Below, in pieces: positions 53,871-64,000 of a DNA stretch of 64,000 nt. This DNA comes from Apostichopus japonicus. Its lineage: Eukaryota; Echinodermata; Holothuroidea; Aspidochirotida; Stichopodidae. The notes under the pieces were generated by a model. That model saw only the letters and a list, made by a program, of their open reading frames with translations, did no database searches and was not told the DNA's origin. The stretch covers positions 8,219,984 to 8,283,983 of the forward strand of contig NC_092564.1 of assembly GCF_037975245.1 (NCBI RefSeq), read 5' to 3'. The position numbers were made by a program, and so were the translations under genes. How positions within the stretch are numbered: position 1 is the stretch's first letter; every line of letters starts with the position of its first letter.

Positions 53871-56800
53871 ATGCCTACTAAAGTTGAGTTGCCCACCAAG
53901 GAGGAATACTCTTTCCCCGAGGTTCCTCTGACGTCTGCTGCTATGGTATCTGCTGGTCACCATCTTGGTAGACAATGCGACAAAGCAAACAAGGTAGACC
54001 TACCTTAGGCCTATGCCCAGGCCTAAGTTAGTCAATATCATAGAGGCATCACATTCTGTACAGCAGCCTATCACTATTTAACAACCTAGTACTAGTAGAA
54101 CTTTGAAACCTTAGTCAACTGTGCAAGTTTTTGCATACAGTGTTGCGATAGGTAGGCCTATACGGAAACAAACAAATAAAATTAAGATCAATGCAAAGGC
54201 CTGCATTTCGTAGTACTTTTACTTAAGTCTCATCATTGTATCTATAAGGCTTTGCCTATTTAGTTTGCCATTACTTTTAGTAAAAGAAAATATTTAGTCT
54301 GTAGCAAAGCGCTGAAGAATGTACAAGGTTTAGCAGCAAGTTGATCTGGTGATATTAAATTAAAATGTTTCTTAGGACATATAGGCCTTGTGTATTTAAT
54401 CTGTTGGAACAAAACTGTGCTTTGATTAATTTTTCATAGTGTGTTTGTTTATGCAGATTTCTTTGATCTAGGGATTTTGGCTAAATTTTCTAGAATGGCC
54501 ATTGAACAGGCTTGGGGTAATCGTAATCAGTAATCGATTACATTTTTTGAAGTAATCGTAATCGATTACTTTTGTGAAAATTACAAAGTAATTTTAATCG
54601 TTATCGATTACAAGGGCAAAGTAATCGTAATCGTATTACATTTATGATTACAGTGAAATTTGAATGAGGGCAAAATTAGTAGAAATGATTAAAACTAATT
54701 CTTACTAAATTGGCTTTTAGTGTGACCAAAGAAGTGTTCCTGCTTCTAGAATTCTCTAGCATGTACCGTGGAATGCCCAATTTCAAAGCTGTTTAGTTTT
54801 ATTTTGGTGTTATAATGTAAAAGAGTTTTTAGTTTTGCTGCTATGCAGAAATTATTAGTTTACAAAATACAGTGTTGCATGAAAATCTTCATTTGTTTTA
54901 CTTTAGTATTTGTCTGTTTACTCTTTGTCTGTTTAAATTGTATTTTTTACTGGACTTATGGGTTACGCATCTTAAACGTGTTAAGGAATAAATGTGTAAT
55001 GCCTGGTAGGAATTGTAGATATACTTCCACAATTTTGTCCGTATATACTGTAAATGCCCTTTCTTTGCCCTATTTCATTGCCCTATTTCCCGGCAGAGAG
55101 TTATATTAAACAGATATGCAGAGGATTGTGCAAGTAACCACAATGTAATCGTGATTGTAATCACGATTACATTACAATGTAATCGTAATCGATTACTTCA
55201 ACTTTAGGCTGTAATCGTAATCATACACTCTCAAGTAATCGTAATCGATTACATTCAGATGTAATCGCCCCAAGCCTGCCACTGAATCATGCTTTTTTTG
55301 ATAGCGGTATTGTGTATGTCATTGATCTGATTTTTGAGGTTCTAATTTACATCATTAATACCTATATACCAAAGGTTGAATTTGAATTGACATGAAATTT
55401 CCATTGCAAAAAAGAGTTGGGCCATTCCTTGATTTACATGTGACATATAGAGGTTGAAAAAATGTTTAATAGGCTTAATACATTTGCTCTACATTGTGAA
55501 GATTTTGACCAAAGAATATTTTGATGTTTCTTTATTAGACTCATGTTATTTTGTTTAAACATATGAAAAAACAGTTTTTAGATTGAAGTAATTGAAATAT
55601 TTTGTGATGAGAATTTGGCCCACAAGCTGATGAGACCCCTCCAATTTCTGTCATACAAGAACTTCTTGTATCAGTAAAAAATTAAAATGATAACTTTTAT
55701 AAACTTATTTGTGGATTCTGAAGTGAACTTAAAATGCTGATGAATTCTCCAGGACCCTCTCAAGTTAGTCTATAGGCTTGGTCTCATTGTACAAGCTTGC
55801 AGTAGGTGTTGCATGAATTTTTGTTCCTCTGTTTTTCAGGAATTCATGTTGTGCAAAGCAGAAGAACAAGATCCACGTAAATGCTTAAGAGAAGGGAGAG
55901 CCGTTTCTCGATGCGCTTTTGAGTTTTTTGATCAACTTAAACAAAATTGTAGTGAATCATTTACAGCCTACTGGACATGTGTGGATACCTCGGAACATCG
56001 TTTGTACAGGTTTGTCGTACTTTGATATCATTTCATCAGGGTACAGAAGCAATGTCTCAAAGCAGTCCAATTTCCATAACAACAATGTCATATGTCTTGG
56101 ATTGTCAAAAGATATGAGCTGTTAATGACTTTGCACAATCTTCAAGGATGAAAAACTGTCAATGACTCGAGAGGTTGACCCTTCAAGTTTTCAACTGAAA
56201 GCAATACAAGTCTATTTTGACAACGTTGAACAAAAGTATAGTGCAGATTTAAATATTTTGGCTGTGGTTAAGGAACTTTGATGAGCCTATACCTATACTT
56301 ACGACTTGAACATGACATCACTTGGAAAGTCATGGAATACCCTCTCATTATATGGTACAATATATATTTGCTCACTGAATCCTCAATGAGGGCAGTTTTG
56401 AAGATTACTCCTTTCCCCAAGCAATTGGTAAATTCTCTTCACTGCTGTGATCTTTATTTGAACTTCCTTTAACAATATGACATCTTATTTTGACTCATTT
56501 TATTGCAGATTTAGTGGAAATCATAATAGACTAATTTTGGTCATTTAGCTAACTACAGTACTACTTTTTTTAATTTTGCAGGTGTAGAAAAGAACAAGGT
56601 GAATTTGACAGGTGTGTTTTTGACAAACTGGGCTGGGTCCGACCAGAACAGGGAGATTTAAACAAGGTAATGTCATTTCTCAAGCAACTGTTAACCAAAC
56701 TGAGAGATACGTGTGGAACACTTGCCAAAAATTGGGATATGTTTGATGTATTTGTAAGAGCAAAGATATTCAAAGTTCACTGGTTTGAACTCCTGGAAAA

Positions 56801-57689
56801 AGAATCACATTTTGTAATGCTATGCAAAATAGGCCAATGCTCTACAAGTCCACATATGTATAGCAGAATTTCATTTTATAAGAAAATATATACAGAGCCT
56901 TGAAAACTGATGTGCTAAATTATTTCCTCCCTTGCTGTAGTCAAACAAAAAATTTGATTTGTTGATTTACTATCTTGTAAATAGAAGAAAAAGAATAAGG
57001 CAATTCTTTTGGTCTTATCCAACACAACCAAATTCTAGACACAAGTGTTTATTCCATATATATATATATATATACAGGAGGGATTAACTGTATGCAATAC
57101 CGGATAAATTATTCCCTGAACAAATATGTACCATACAATCTAAGCAGTGGAGAAGTTTCAAACTATAGGACTATTTCTGAATCTAACAATGCTCCATTTT
57201 ATGACTTTCTCAGAGGAACCCCCTCCCCCAGTTCAGCATTATCACATATCTTAGCCTACCCATAATCAAAACGAAACAAAGGTTGCACCCCTGACATATA
57301 TACACATGCTTTTGACTACTGTTCTTAAGTACAATTTCATTACAGTTAATGTGTTTTCCAGCTTCATATTACATAAGTATTCACATTAATGTGTAACCTG
57401 CAGAGTTTCTGACAAGCTTTGCAATGTGGTTGGTGACTAACAGCCCACAGCTTGTGGAGGCGGGGGTTCTGAGTTGAAAGGTTTCCTTACTCCTTTATGG
57501 GACAAATGGATTTTGCCTCTTAATGTTTGCATATTTTGGTATACTTGGCAGGTTACCGTTGTGAAGACTGAAAGGCCCAAACCTGTGTTGGATGGAGATG
57601 TACCAATACCAGCCCCTACACCAAAACCACAGATACCAAAGGATCTCAAAGCTGCCAGACTTGGTTCAAAGGCCGAATTCTTTGCATAA
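53871..57689 (+). CDS. NDUFA8: NADH dehydrogenase (ubiquinone) 1 alpha subcomplex subunit 8
   Basis: Exons 53871-53993, 55840-56009, 56582-56666 and 57552-57689, all GT-AG, 516 nt, 171 aa plus stop (human 172). The start MPTKVELPT matches the family pattern MPxxVELPT. Four CX9C motifs are intact: C36-C46, C56-C66, C78-C88 and C99-C109, the twin CHCH folds oxidised by the Mia40 route in the mitochondrial intermembrane space. LGWVRP follows the last motif. The protein is an accessory subunit of respiratory complex I. The C-terminus (from VTVVKTERP) is Pro-rich and divergent, ending GSKAEFFA. Intron 1 contains a hAT-type MITE. Confidence 0.96.
54507..55278. mobile_element. hAT-type MITE with arrays of GTAATCGATTAC
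   Basis: The ends caggcttgggg and, inverted, ccccaagcctg are hAT-like inverted repeats, flanked by ccattgaa (54499-54506) and ccactgaa (55279-55286), an 8-bp duplication with one mismatch. Both subterminal regions (54515-54660 and 55140-55270) are packed with variants of gtaatcgattac, a palindrome. The middle is A/T-rich without a supported gene. It lies in NDUFA8 intron 1. Confidence 0.87.
57060..57076. repeat. AT dinucleotide microsatellite
   Basis: A run of tatatatatatatata in NDUFA8 intron 3. Confidence 0.85.
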
Positions 57690-58223
57690 TCTGTGATTTA
57701 TCACCTCATGGACTGTGAAACATGTAACATGTTTATATATAAAGAAAAAGTTCTATTGGAATTCAAAATACTTTCAAGAAATATGCATAGAAACCTTTGA
57801 AAGTGTTTCAAAACCAGGAATTCTACCAATCCTCCACTCAGTGGCCAGTTTTAGCTTTAGGAATCTGCCTGAGCCAGTTGCATCACCAATTTCCTAGTAA
57901 TTTCATGGATACTTGAATCTTTGAAATCAAAGCAGTTTCATCTCTAGAGTGTTTACAGAAATACTGTGCCAAACCTGAACTCAACTGTAAACTGGTAACT
58001 GTTGTATATTGACAAATTATATGAATTATCAGGTTGCACTCAGTTAGACCATGTATCTTTGTTACAAAATTCTACCGTTTTTGGAGGTGAGCATTGTAAG
58101 TGGAAGGCTTGTTTGCTGTACACAATGACAAATTGTGTTAAGCTATGACATGAACTCTTGTGGGCACAACATAGGAACTAATTTTGCTAAGGGGACGGCT
58201 TATTTTTGGTAGAAAAGGTAGCA

Positions 58224-58329
58224 AATAAAAGTTGGCTTGCCATGAGGTTCTTGAATTGAGGTATTTCTAGCTGAGTGCTTCATCTACAGTATACTACTTG
58301 AAATGAACCACAAGCAGAAAGGCAATAAA
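58224..58329 (+). promoter_or_regulatory. Candidate NDUFA8 polyadenylation signals
   Basis: AATAAA occurs at 58224-58229 and 58324-58329, 535 and 635 nt after the NDUFA8 stop, with T-rich sequence after the second (58351-58378). Either could end the transcript. Confidence 0.45.
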
Positions 58330-58712
58330 TGCATATTCAAGTAATGTGATTTTTGTCAGTTTTTTTCACTTTTGTTTGTCATCTCTTGTAAGTAGTCAGT
58401 AACTATCCTCTGTCAAGGTGTCCTTGTCTTTAAGGAATACCTTATGCAGAAATTTAGTCTTGATACGTTATACTCCCATGAAAGAAAATTGATAGTAATA
58501 TTTTTTACAAAACTCTTCTGGTTTGCAAGATATACCACACTAAAAGATGCTAAATCTCTGGAATGTTTGCAAAACCCTCAATGCTAATTCTTAAAATCCA
58601 TTGTTTTGTAAATTATAATAACTCACCCAAAACATAGAAATTCAATACCATATGTCCATGGCAATTTTAGTGTGTTCATAGACTCTTTAAGGCCACACAA
58701 GTCTTTGTTTAA

Positions 58713-58718
58713 TTTATT
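58713..58718 (-). promoter_or_regulatory. Candidate polyadenylation signal of the SPO16-like gene
   Basis: TTTATT on the plus strand reads AATAAA on the minus strand, about 207 nt past the stop at 58925. With the NDUFA8 signals at 58224-58329, this suggests that the two convergent transcripts end about 400 bp apart. Confidence 0.4.
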
Positions 58719-58924
58719 AAAGCATCTGAGGAGTTGATTTAAAAATGATGTGTGCATTAAAATAAGTAGTAAAATGTAATTGATGAATCTGACATGTCAT
58801 TTCTGACAAAGTAAAAGTGATCAAGAAATATAACCTAAACAGAGCAATTTCTTTTGGCAGTCTACAAAATATCTCTTTTTCAAGCAAATCTCTGCTTCAA
58901 GTTAGTTGAAAGTCAAGGGTTGTT

Positions 58925-61900
58925 TTACTGGGAGTCCATTGCAAAGAAGTTTATTAACTTTTTAACAGCTTCTGGAGAGAGACTGCAATCCAGGAGCTGG
59001 TCTTCTGTAGCCTGAGAAATATTTCTGAGGCTTCCTAATCCCTGTTGCAGGACAAGACAATGTGGACAAAGACTTAAGGAAATCAAAATATTTGGATATT
59101 TTCAAAATAACTATTCATTTTGCAAGGTCACATCCGCTCACTCCTTCAAAAGTTGAAATGAATTTAATCTATTTCATGTCAAATAATGTGTTACCTGATC
59201 TGTAGTCATACACCTCCTTTGAATGTGCATTTGTTAGTTTCAGGTGTTTCATATGAAACACACAGTTTATTCTTTGAAATACACAGGAGTTATTAAGGAT
59301 ATCATGTTCTGATAGGCCAGTGGGCTCCAAAGTGCTTAGAATCTTCTCAACAGAAAATTGTCCCCTCAGGTGTTCCTTCAATTTTGATTGAAGAATTGTT
59401 GATGCTGGCTTACAAGTAGCCTGTTTAGAAGGAAATAGACATTTCAAAGTAACAAAAAATTATTATTGAGAAACTTAAGACAAAACAATGTACATAAATA
59501 GAAAAGGGCCATTTGAAGTGTAAAATCACTGCCAAAAAGTATCATATAAATGTGAAGTTTTCAATGTTGCAATGATTACTTATTAGTGCGATAATGGTGA
59601 CTTACTTGAGCAATGGTGATCATTGACTGAATGCAGCTCATATCCTTTTCAGCAAATATCATCTGCAGCTTGGTATCCATGAATCTATTGTTGTTAAGAA
59701 CAGGTTCAAATGAACAATCAGGGTTTCACTTAGCTCAAAGAGTTACAACAAGAGGCAAATACGAACATATAATTATTTAATTTGGAAAATCATACAGGTA
59801 CCACAAAAGTTCAGTATATAGAAAGTTAAATTCAGGGATGACTAGAAGTACATTACTGCAACTTGTCACTTCAAATTGTGCAGGTCATTTATGCAAACAA
59901 TATTAACAATTACACCTATTTCCTGCAGTTTCCTCCAACTAGAACTCTTGGGTTCAATATGAGTCAAAGAAACACTGTTAACCATCAGTAAAATGGAACA
60001 GCATGAATGTTTGTGTAACTTAAAAAGAATGAAATCAATACTGGTTTGACTGATGTGACCTAGTAAGGAAAATAGGAAATCTTAGTTTATTTCAAATACC
60101 TGTGCTGTGTTGAGTGCTTTGTTGTTGCCGAATCATATTTCAAGCATAAGAAGCAATGGTCAGTTTAAAGGATGGAATTTAAGCAACATGTCAGTTATGA
60201 CATGTTATAGTCCAGGACTAAAGAATACTAAATGTGTTTTGTAACTACTCTAGCTTCCAAGCTATTAACCTATTAAGTATGCTTAAACTTTGGAATGCTC
60301 CTTTAAGGCTAAGTTGACGATGATATCAGCTCCTCAGTGCAGGCTATATTGTTAATATCTATCCCATTGTTCCGGAAATTGTAATAACTTAAGCAAAATA
60401 TCTTCATTTTACTTCAAATATCATCAGAGCATTCTTGGATGCCATTCAAAGCTATTTGTCCTTGACAAAATTTGAAACACATTATAAACATGTCATTTGG
60501 GACCACTAAATTATTTTGTTTTCATTGAGTTTTGTGTTGCATACGTATGAACTGATCTAATAGTCTGCATGGTCCAGCCATTCTTAAAAGGTCATGTCTC
60601 AAAATGTAAATGTGGTATCGGAATACAACATTTACTAATAGAAGTGGTTGTAAATGATCTATAGCATATCAAATTAATTTTTGCGCCTCAAAGTCATCTT
60701 TTTATTACAAAATTTAATCAGCGAACATGTTCTACAAAGATAATTTGGGAAAGCTCTTTGTAGAGATGAAATTAACTTGTAGACATTATTTTTTGTCTAC
60801 ATTAAAACAACTTTTACATCCTTGAGAAGATACCTCTTTTGTGATATTTTGATATACTAAGGAGTAAGGAAAACCAAAGTGAATTTGAGTAACTTTCTTC
60901 AGCAGCTGAGGTGGATGAACGAGGAGTCATAAACTTGTTCAAAAAGGACTAGGTTTAGGCCTATATGGTGAGGACATTTATTTTCAAAGCAATTATCAGC
61001 TCAAGGCTTTAAGCATCTGCTGTGATATATAAATTGCAGCAAGCAAAAAAGAAAATGCATCTCCCCAAACTGATAGATGGTAAGAGAAAGTAACATAATT
61101 CAAACACAATCAGCTATTTTACCTCTAATCAATATGAAGATCTACACACAAGGTAAAATTAGTTCGTCCCATATTTAATCAAAGATGTTGCTCCCGTAAA
61201 TACATTACAGTAAATATAACCGTCTAAAGAAGATGAATAACTCTTCCAATTTAAACACAAAACATGTTTTTGGTACCTATGTGGCAAGTAATCTAAGTTT
61301 TCAATTAAATTCATCCATAAACTTCTCCAACAGGAAAGTACTGGGTCTACTTGATTCACTGATGTAGTAAAATTTGAGGCCCTGATAGATAATCTCTGAG
61401 CTATTTATTAATGACAAAATCATTGGTAGGTGTCTGACACATTTTTTGGATTGCACTACTAGGTCTTTAACACATAAAATACACATTGATCTTAATGAAC
61501 AAAGTACTGTTGATCAAATGTATAATGTGTCCCAGGAAGGGGGGGGGGAGGGGAACAGAAAACCATTACCTCATCTGCACTCTTTCTATAGCATTCCACA
61601 TAGTCTCTTCCAGATTTGCTATCTTCAGCAGTAGGTAGCAATTTCTATGTGTTGATGTAAACTTTTCCAGCCTGCAATGTTAAAAGTGACTGAACTTGTA
61701 TTCATGCTTATTGCCAGTGGACCTTTGCAAGAAAAAAGTGTTACAGACTTTCACAATTTCTTCATCATTGGGACTAAGTTTATAAAATTGTGTTAATTTT
61801 TTTTAAGAGGCCTTTGTTGAAGATCTAAATTCCTGTCTCTCTCTTTCCCATCATGAGGCATTCCTTGCAGGTTGCAGATTAAACGTATACTCTGAATTTC

Positions 61901-62998
61901 TAATGTTTTTTTTTTGCAAGAATGAAACAAAAGTTATATCTAGGAAGTCTGCCATGTGATATATATAGAACAAATCAGTTTGAAAAGTCTTAGCAAAATA
62001 TGTAACTCACCTTTTGAACATCTTATTTTCTAAAGAAGAATGTGATTCATTTTCTTTTGTTGTCTCCAAGAAGTTACTACTCTGGGTGATTAAAAATGCG
62101 ATGCTAGATTTTGGGAAAATGATTGTCGATGGGATGATATTGTCTGAAACTTAAAAAAGAAATAGGTTAGTTTCAGTTAATCCATCTAAAGTGAAGTAGT
62201 TTTCTGAAACTTGATGAAAATATGCCATACAAAAAAAGAAATTTACCAAGGGGTTTGGAGGTCAACCTTGTGAACTCAGTGAGAACAATTCAGCTCTACT
62301 CTTTGGTGCCAGTCAATTGTTAACAGAGGTCAGAGTAAAAAAAAACTCCAACTTTTGTCAGTTAAGGCTTATAAAGTTATATGTTAGTATATATGTAGGC
62401 CTACGTAGGTCCCTTAATGATATGAATATAGTGTATAAAAGGCCCTAACTCTGTTGTAGTTTTCATAGTCAAAAATGCCTAAAGATTATACTATAGAACT
62501 AGGCTAGGTTAGTTCCTAATGTTAGAACTTTTAACATTAGGGCTTAACAATAACAGTTAGGCCTACCTAGGCTAGGTTTAGCTTACTTTCCCATCCGGCT
62601 CTAGGCCTAAGTATAATCTTCGCTTAAGACCAAACAGATAAGGCCCTCTTGAAGATGTCATAAACTGAAGTTAGACTTTGTGCTAAGAATAACATTTTAA
62701 AATTGTAAAGTCAACATTAATGATTAAGATTTAGAACATCCTATGCTAGTTTTGAGTTTACTGGGGCTTTGCGTTAAGCTTGCCCTAGTACTATTTGAGC
62801 TACAACTGTAAAAGGCTATAGTATAACGTTACTCGTTAGGCCTAGGACTTGCATGGGTCTGAAGTTAGCATTTAGCTAGGATAGAGTTACTTTCTTACAT
62901 CTAACTTTATGTCCTTGCGACTGAAAATAGTGTGATATCTGCTCATTCTTCAAGTTTGTGTGGATAACAATGGGCCACGAGTCAGTAATACCTGACAT
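58925..62998 (-). CDS. SPO16: SPO16/C1orf146-like meiotic crossover protein
   Basis: Exons: 62899-62998, 62011-62143, 61570-61671, 59606-59684, 59214-59420, 58925-59041; 738 nt, 245 aa plus stop. The start (IVIHTNLKNEQ ... QGHKVRY), then IIFPKSSIAFLI, LEKFTSTHRNCYLLLK and the MDTKLQMI ... SMITIAQATCKP block follow the order of vertebrate SPO16 (C1orf146), an XPF-like protein that pairs with SHOC1 to promote meiotic crossovers. The C-terminus (GLGSLRNISQATEDQLLDCS) looks like a helix-hairpin-helix unit, as expected for the fold. The exon 5 donor is uncertain: GAG|GTGTAT at 59213 joins cleanly to CAACAG at 59042; a donor at 59194 would need an acceptor at 59035. Human SPO16 is shorter (180 aa). 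Identification is from motif order by eye. Confidence 0.75.
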
Positions 62999-63680
62999 TA
63001 TTATTTTTAAAACTATTATTCGTTGCACATGAACTATGACAAAACTCCATCTGGAAACTTATGCAGTTCTAACGTAACCGAGACTGCGAGAGAACTGTTG
63101 TACGGAACTGTTGTACATTTTGCCACCAACGAAATTGAGACAAAGTGTCAAACCAGCTAGCTGTTCTTTCATTTTTATGAACTTTTTTTTTGGGGGGGGG
63201 AGTCTGCTTTTTAAATTATATTTCTTGAAAATTAAAGAAGAACTAACACCTTCGTAAAATAATTATTCGTAATTTTGTAACGTTTTTACGAAATTTTGAC
63301 CAAATTTTATAATTACGAAAACCATTTCGGGCACAGCTACACCTCTCCCCGGCTGACAGATTATTTAAAACGATCAGTGCATTACAAAACTTATGAAATG
63401 TAAATGTAGTACAACCAATATAATGCATTCGAAAATTCTTCAAGCAGGTGCGAAATATAGCACTTTGCATCTAGGTACCCTCCATATTTGCCACATTTTT
63501 CAGGGGAAACCCTTCCCCTTTGACACCTCCCATCTGCAACGTAACATCTTAACCTCCCACTACATATAAACGTTGAACCATGCATGTTTAATTGGCCCCT
63601 TTCGTAGAAAGAACAGTCATCAAAACAGGCGTTAATTTAACACATGGCGATTAATTCAGTACAATACATAAGCATATGAG
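62999..63680. other. Upstream region of the SPO16-like gene
   Basis: Should contain its promoter and 5' UTR. No further gene is seen. There is a poly-T/poly-G tract near 63184-63200. Confidence 0.45.
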
Positions 63681-63689
63681 ACATACATG

Positions 63690-63750
63690 TCTACCAAATT
63701 CCTCAAAAGGGAGGGTACTCCCCTTAGACCCCTCCCCTGGGCGATGTAAC
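63690..63750. repeat. Fragment of the G/C-run hAT MITE family
   Basis: The text ctccccttagacccctcccc is the same block found in the MITE at 21896-22260 and, inverted, in the tandem units at 42837-43392. The ends are not clear. A long G run follows at about 63869-63884. Confidence 0.55.
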
Positions 63751-64000
63751 AGGTTATAGCTGCCTTCCACTAAATTAACGCAGTGAATGTGTGTATTCCT
63801 GGACCCCTAACTACAGGGGCCTCTTTCGTGTATTGGAAACTCATAATTCCCGAGCTCTCTATAAATGGAGGGGGGGGGGGGGCGGGGTGTGTGAGGGAAT
63901 TTATTTAAAAATTTGACGTTTTAACGACATTATACAAGATCTTTGTTATTTTTACAGATATGGAAGAGTGCAAGTCGGTAATTTCCATGTTTTTGGTATT

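Noticed and set aside
54843-55109. 88-codon open frame in NDUFA8 intron 1
   Set aside because: Lies in the middle of the MITE, hydrophobic by A/T bias, no known domain.
57437-57649. Minus-strand open frame over the last NDUFA8 exon
   Set aside because: Shadow of the Pro-rich coding exon.

Overview
This is an animal nuclear genome window: small exons, GT-AG introns and abundant DNA transposons and retrotransposons. Gene content, five C-type lectin domains in one secreted protein, and frequent TAGGCCTA-like words suggest a marine deuterostome, perhaps an echinoderm such as a sea cucumber. That assignment is inference; no taxonomic marker is present.

Layout. (1) 374-23282, minus strand: one complete 20-exon gene whose splice junctions close in a single frame of 817 codons plus stop. 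It encodes a signal peptide, five C-type lectin domains (CTLDs), two short Pro/Thr/Ser linkers and a C-terminal PAN/apple-like module. Its introns carry a 42-bp minisatellite, a LINE 3' end, a hAT-type MITE and two copies of a ~330-bp dispersed repeat. (2) 23.3-28.7 kb: no genes seen; it holds a foldback element with tandem-repeat arms and a 0.5-kb non-autonomous hAT element with a perfect 8-bp target duplication. (3) 28.7-33.4 kb: a pogo-like element with terminal inverted repeats, TA duplication and an intron-containing, broken transposase gene with a PHD finger; next to it lie a LINE fragment and a second pogo left end. (4) 34.7-44.5 kb: nested, decayed elements: BEL/Pao gag pieces, hAT (ZNF862- and ZMYM1-like) pieces with a repeated block, an internally deleted copia element with both LTRs and a 5-bp duplication, and a Ty3/gypsy remnant broken by a LINE/SINE tail. 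(5) 46.4-63.0 kb: three housekeeping or meiotic genes: RNF113A (minus, 9 exons, 322 aa), NDUFA8 (plus, 4 exons, 171 aa) and a SPO16/C1orf146-like gene (minus, 6 exons, ~245 aa). RNF113A and NDUFA8 are head to head with 258 bp between start codons; NDUFA8 and the SPO16-like gene converge.

How the genes relate. The lectin is expected to be a secreted multivalent sugar-binding protein. Domains 1 and 5 keep the EPN + WND calcium/mannose-type motifs, domain 4 has EPS + WND, domain 2 has a galactose-type QPD but no WND, and domain 3 has neither in canonical form. RNF113A (spliceosome-linked ubiquitin ligase), NDUFA8 (mitochondrial complex I) and SPO16 (meiotic crossover factor) share no pathway; the link is a compact gene block with one shared promoter. 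All exon models were built by eye from splice sites, frame closure and motif order; no alignments or transcript data were available.
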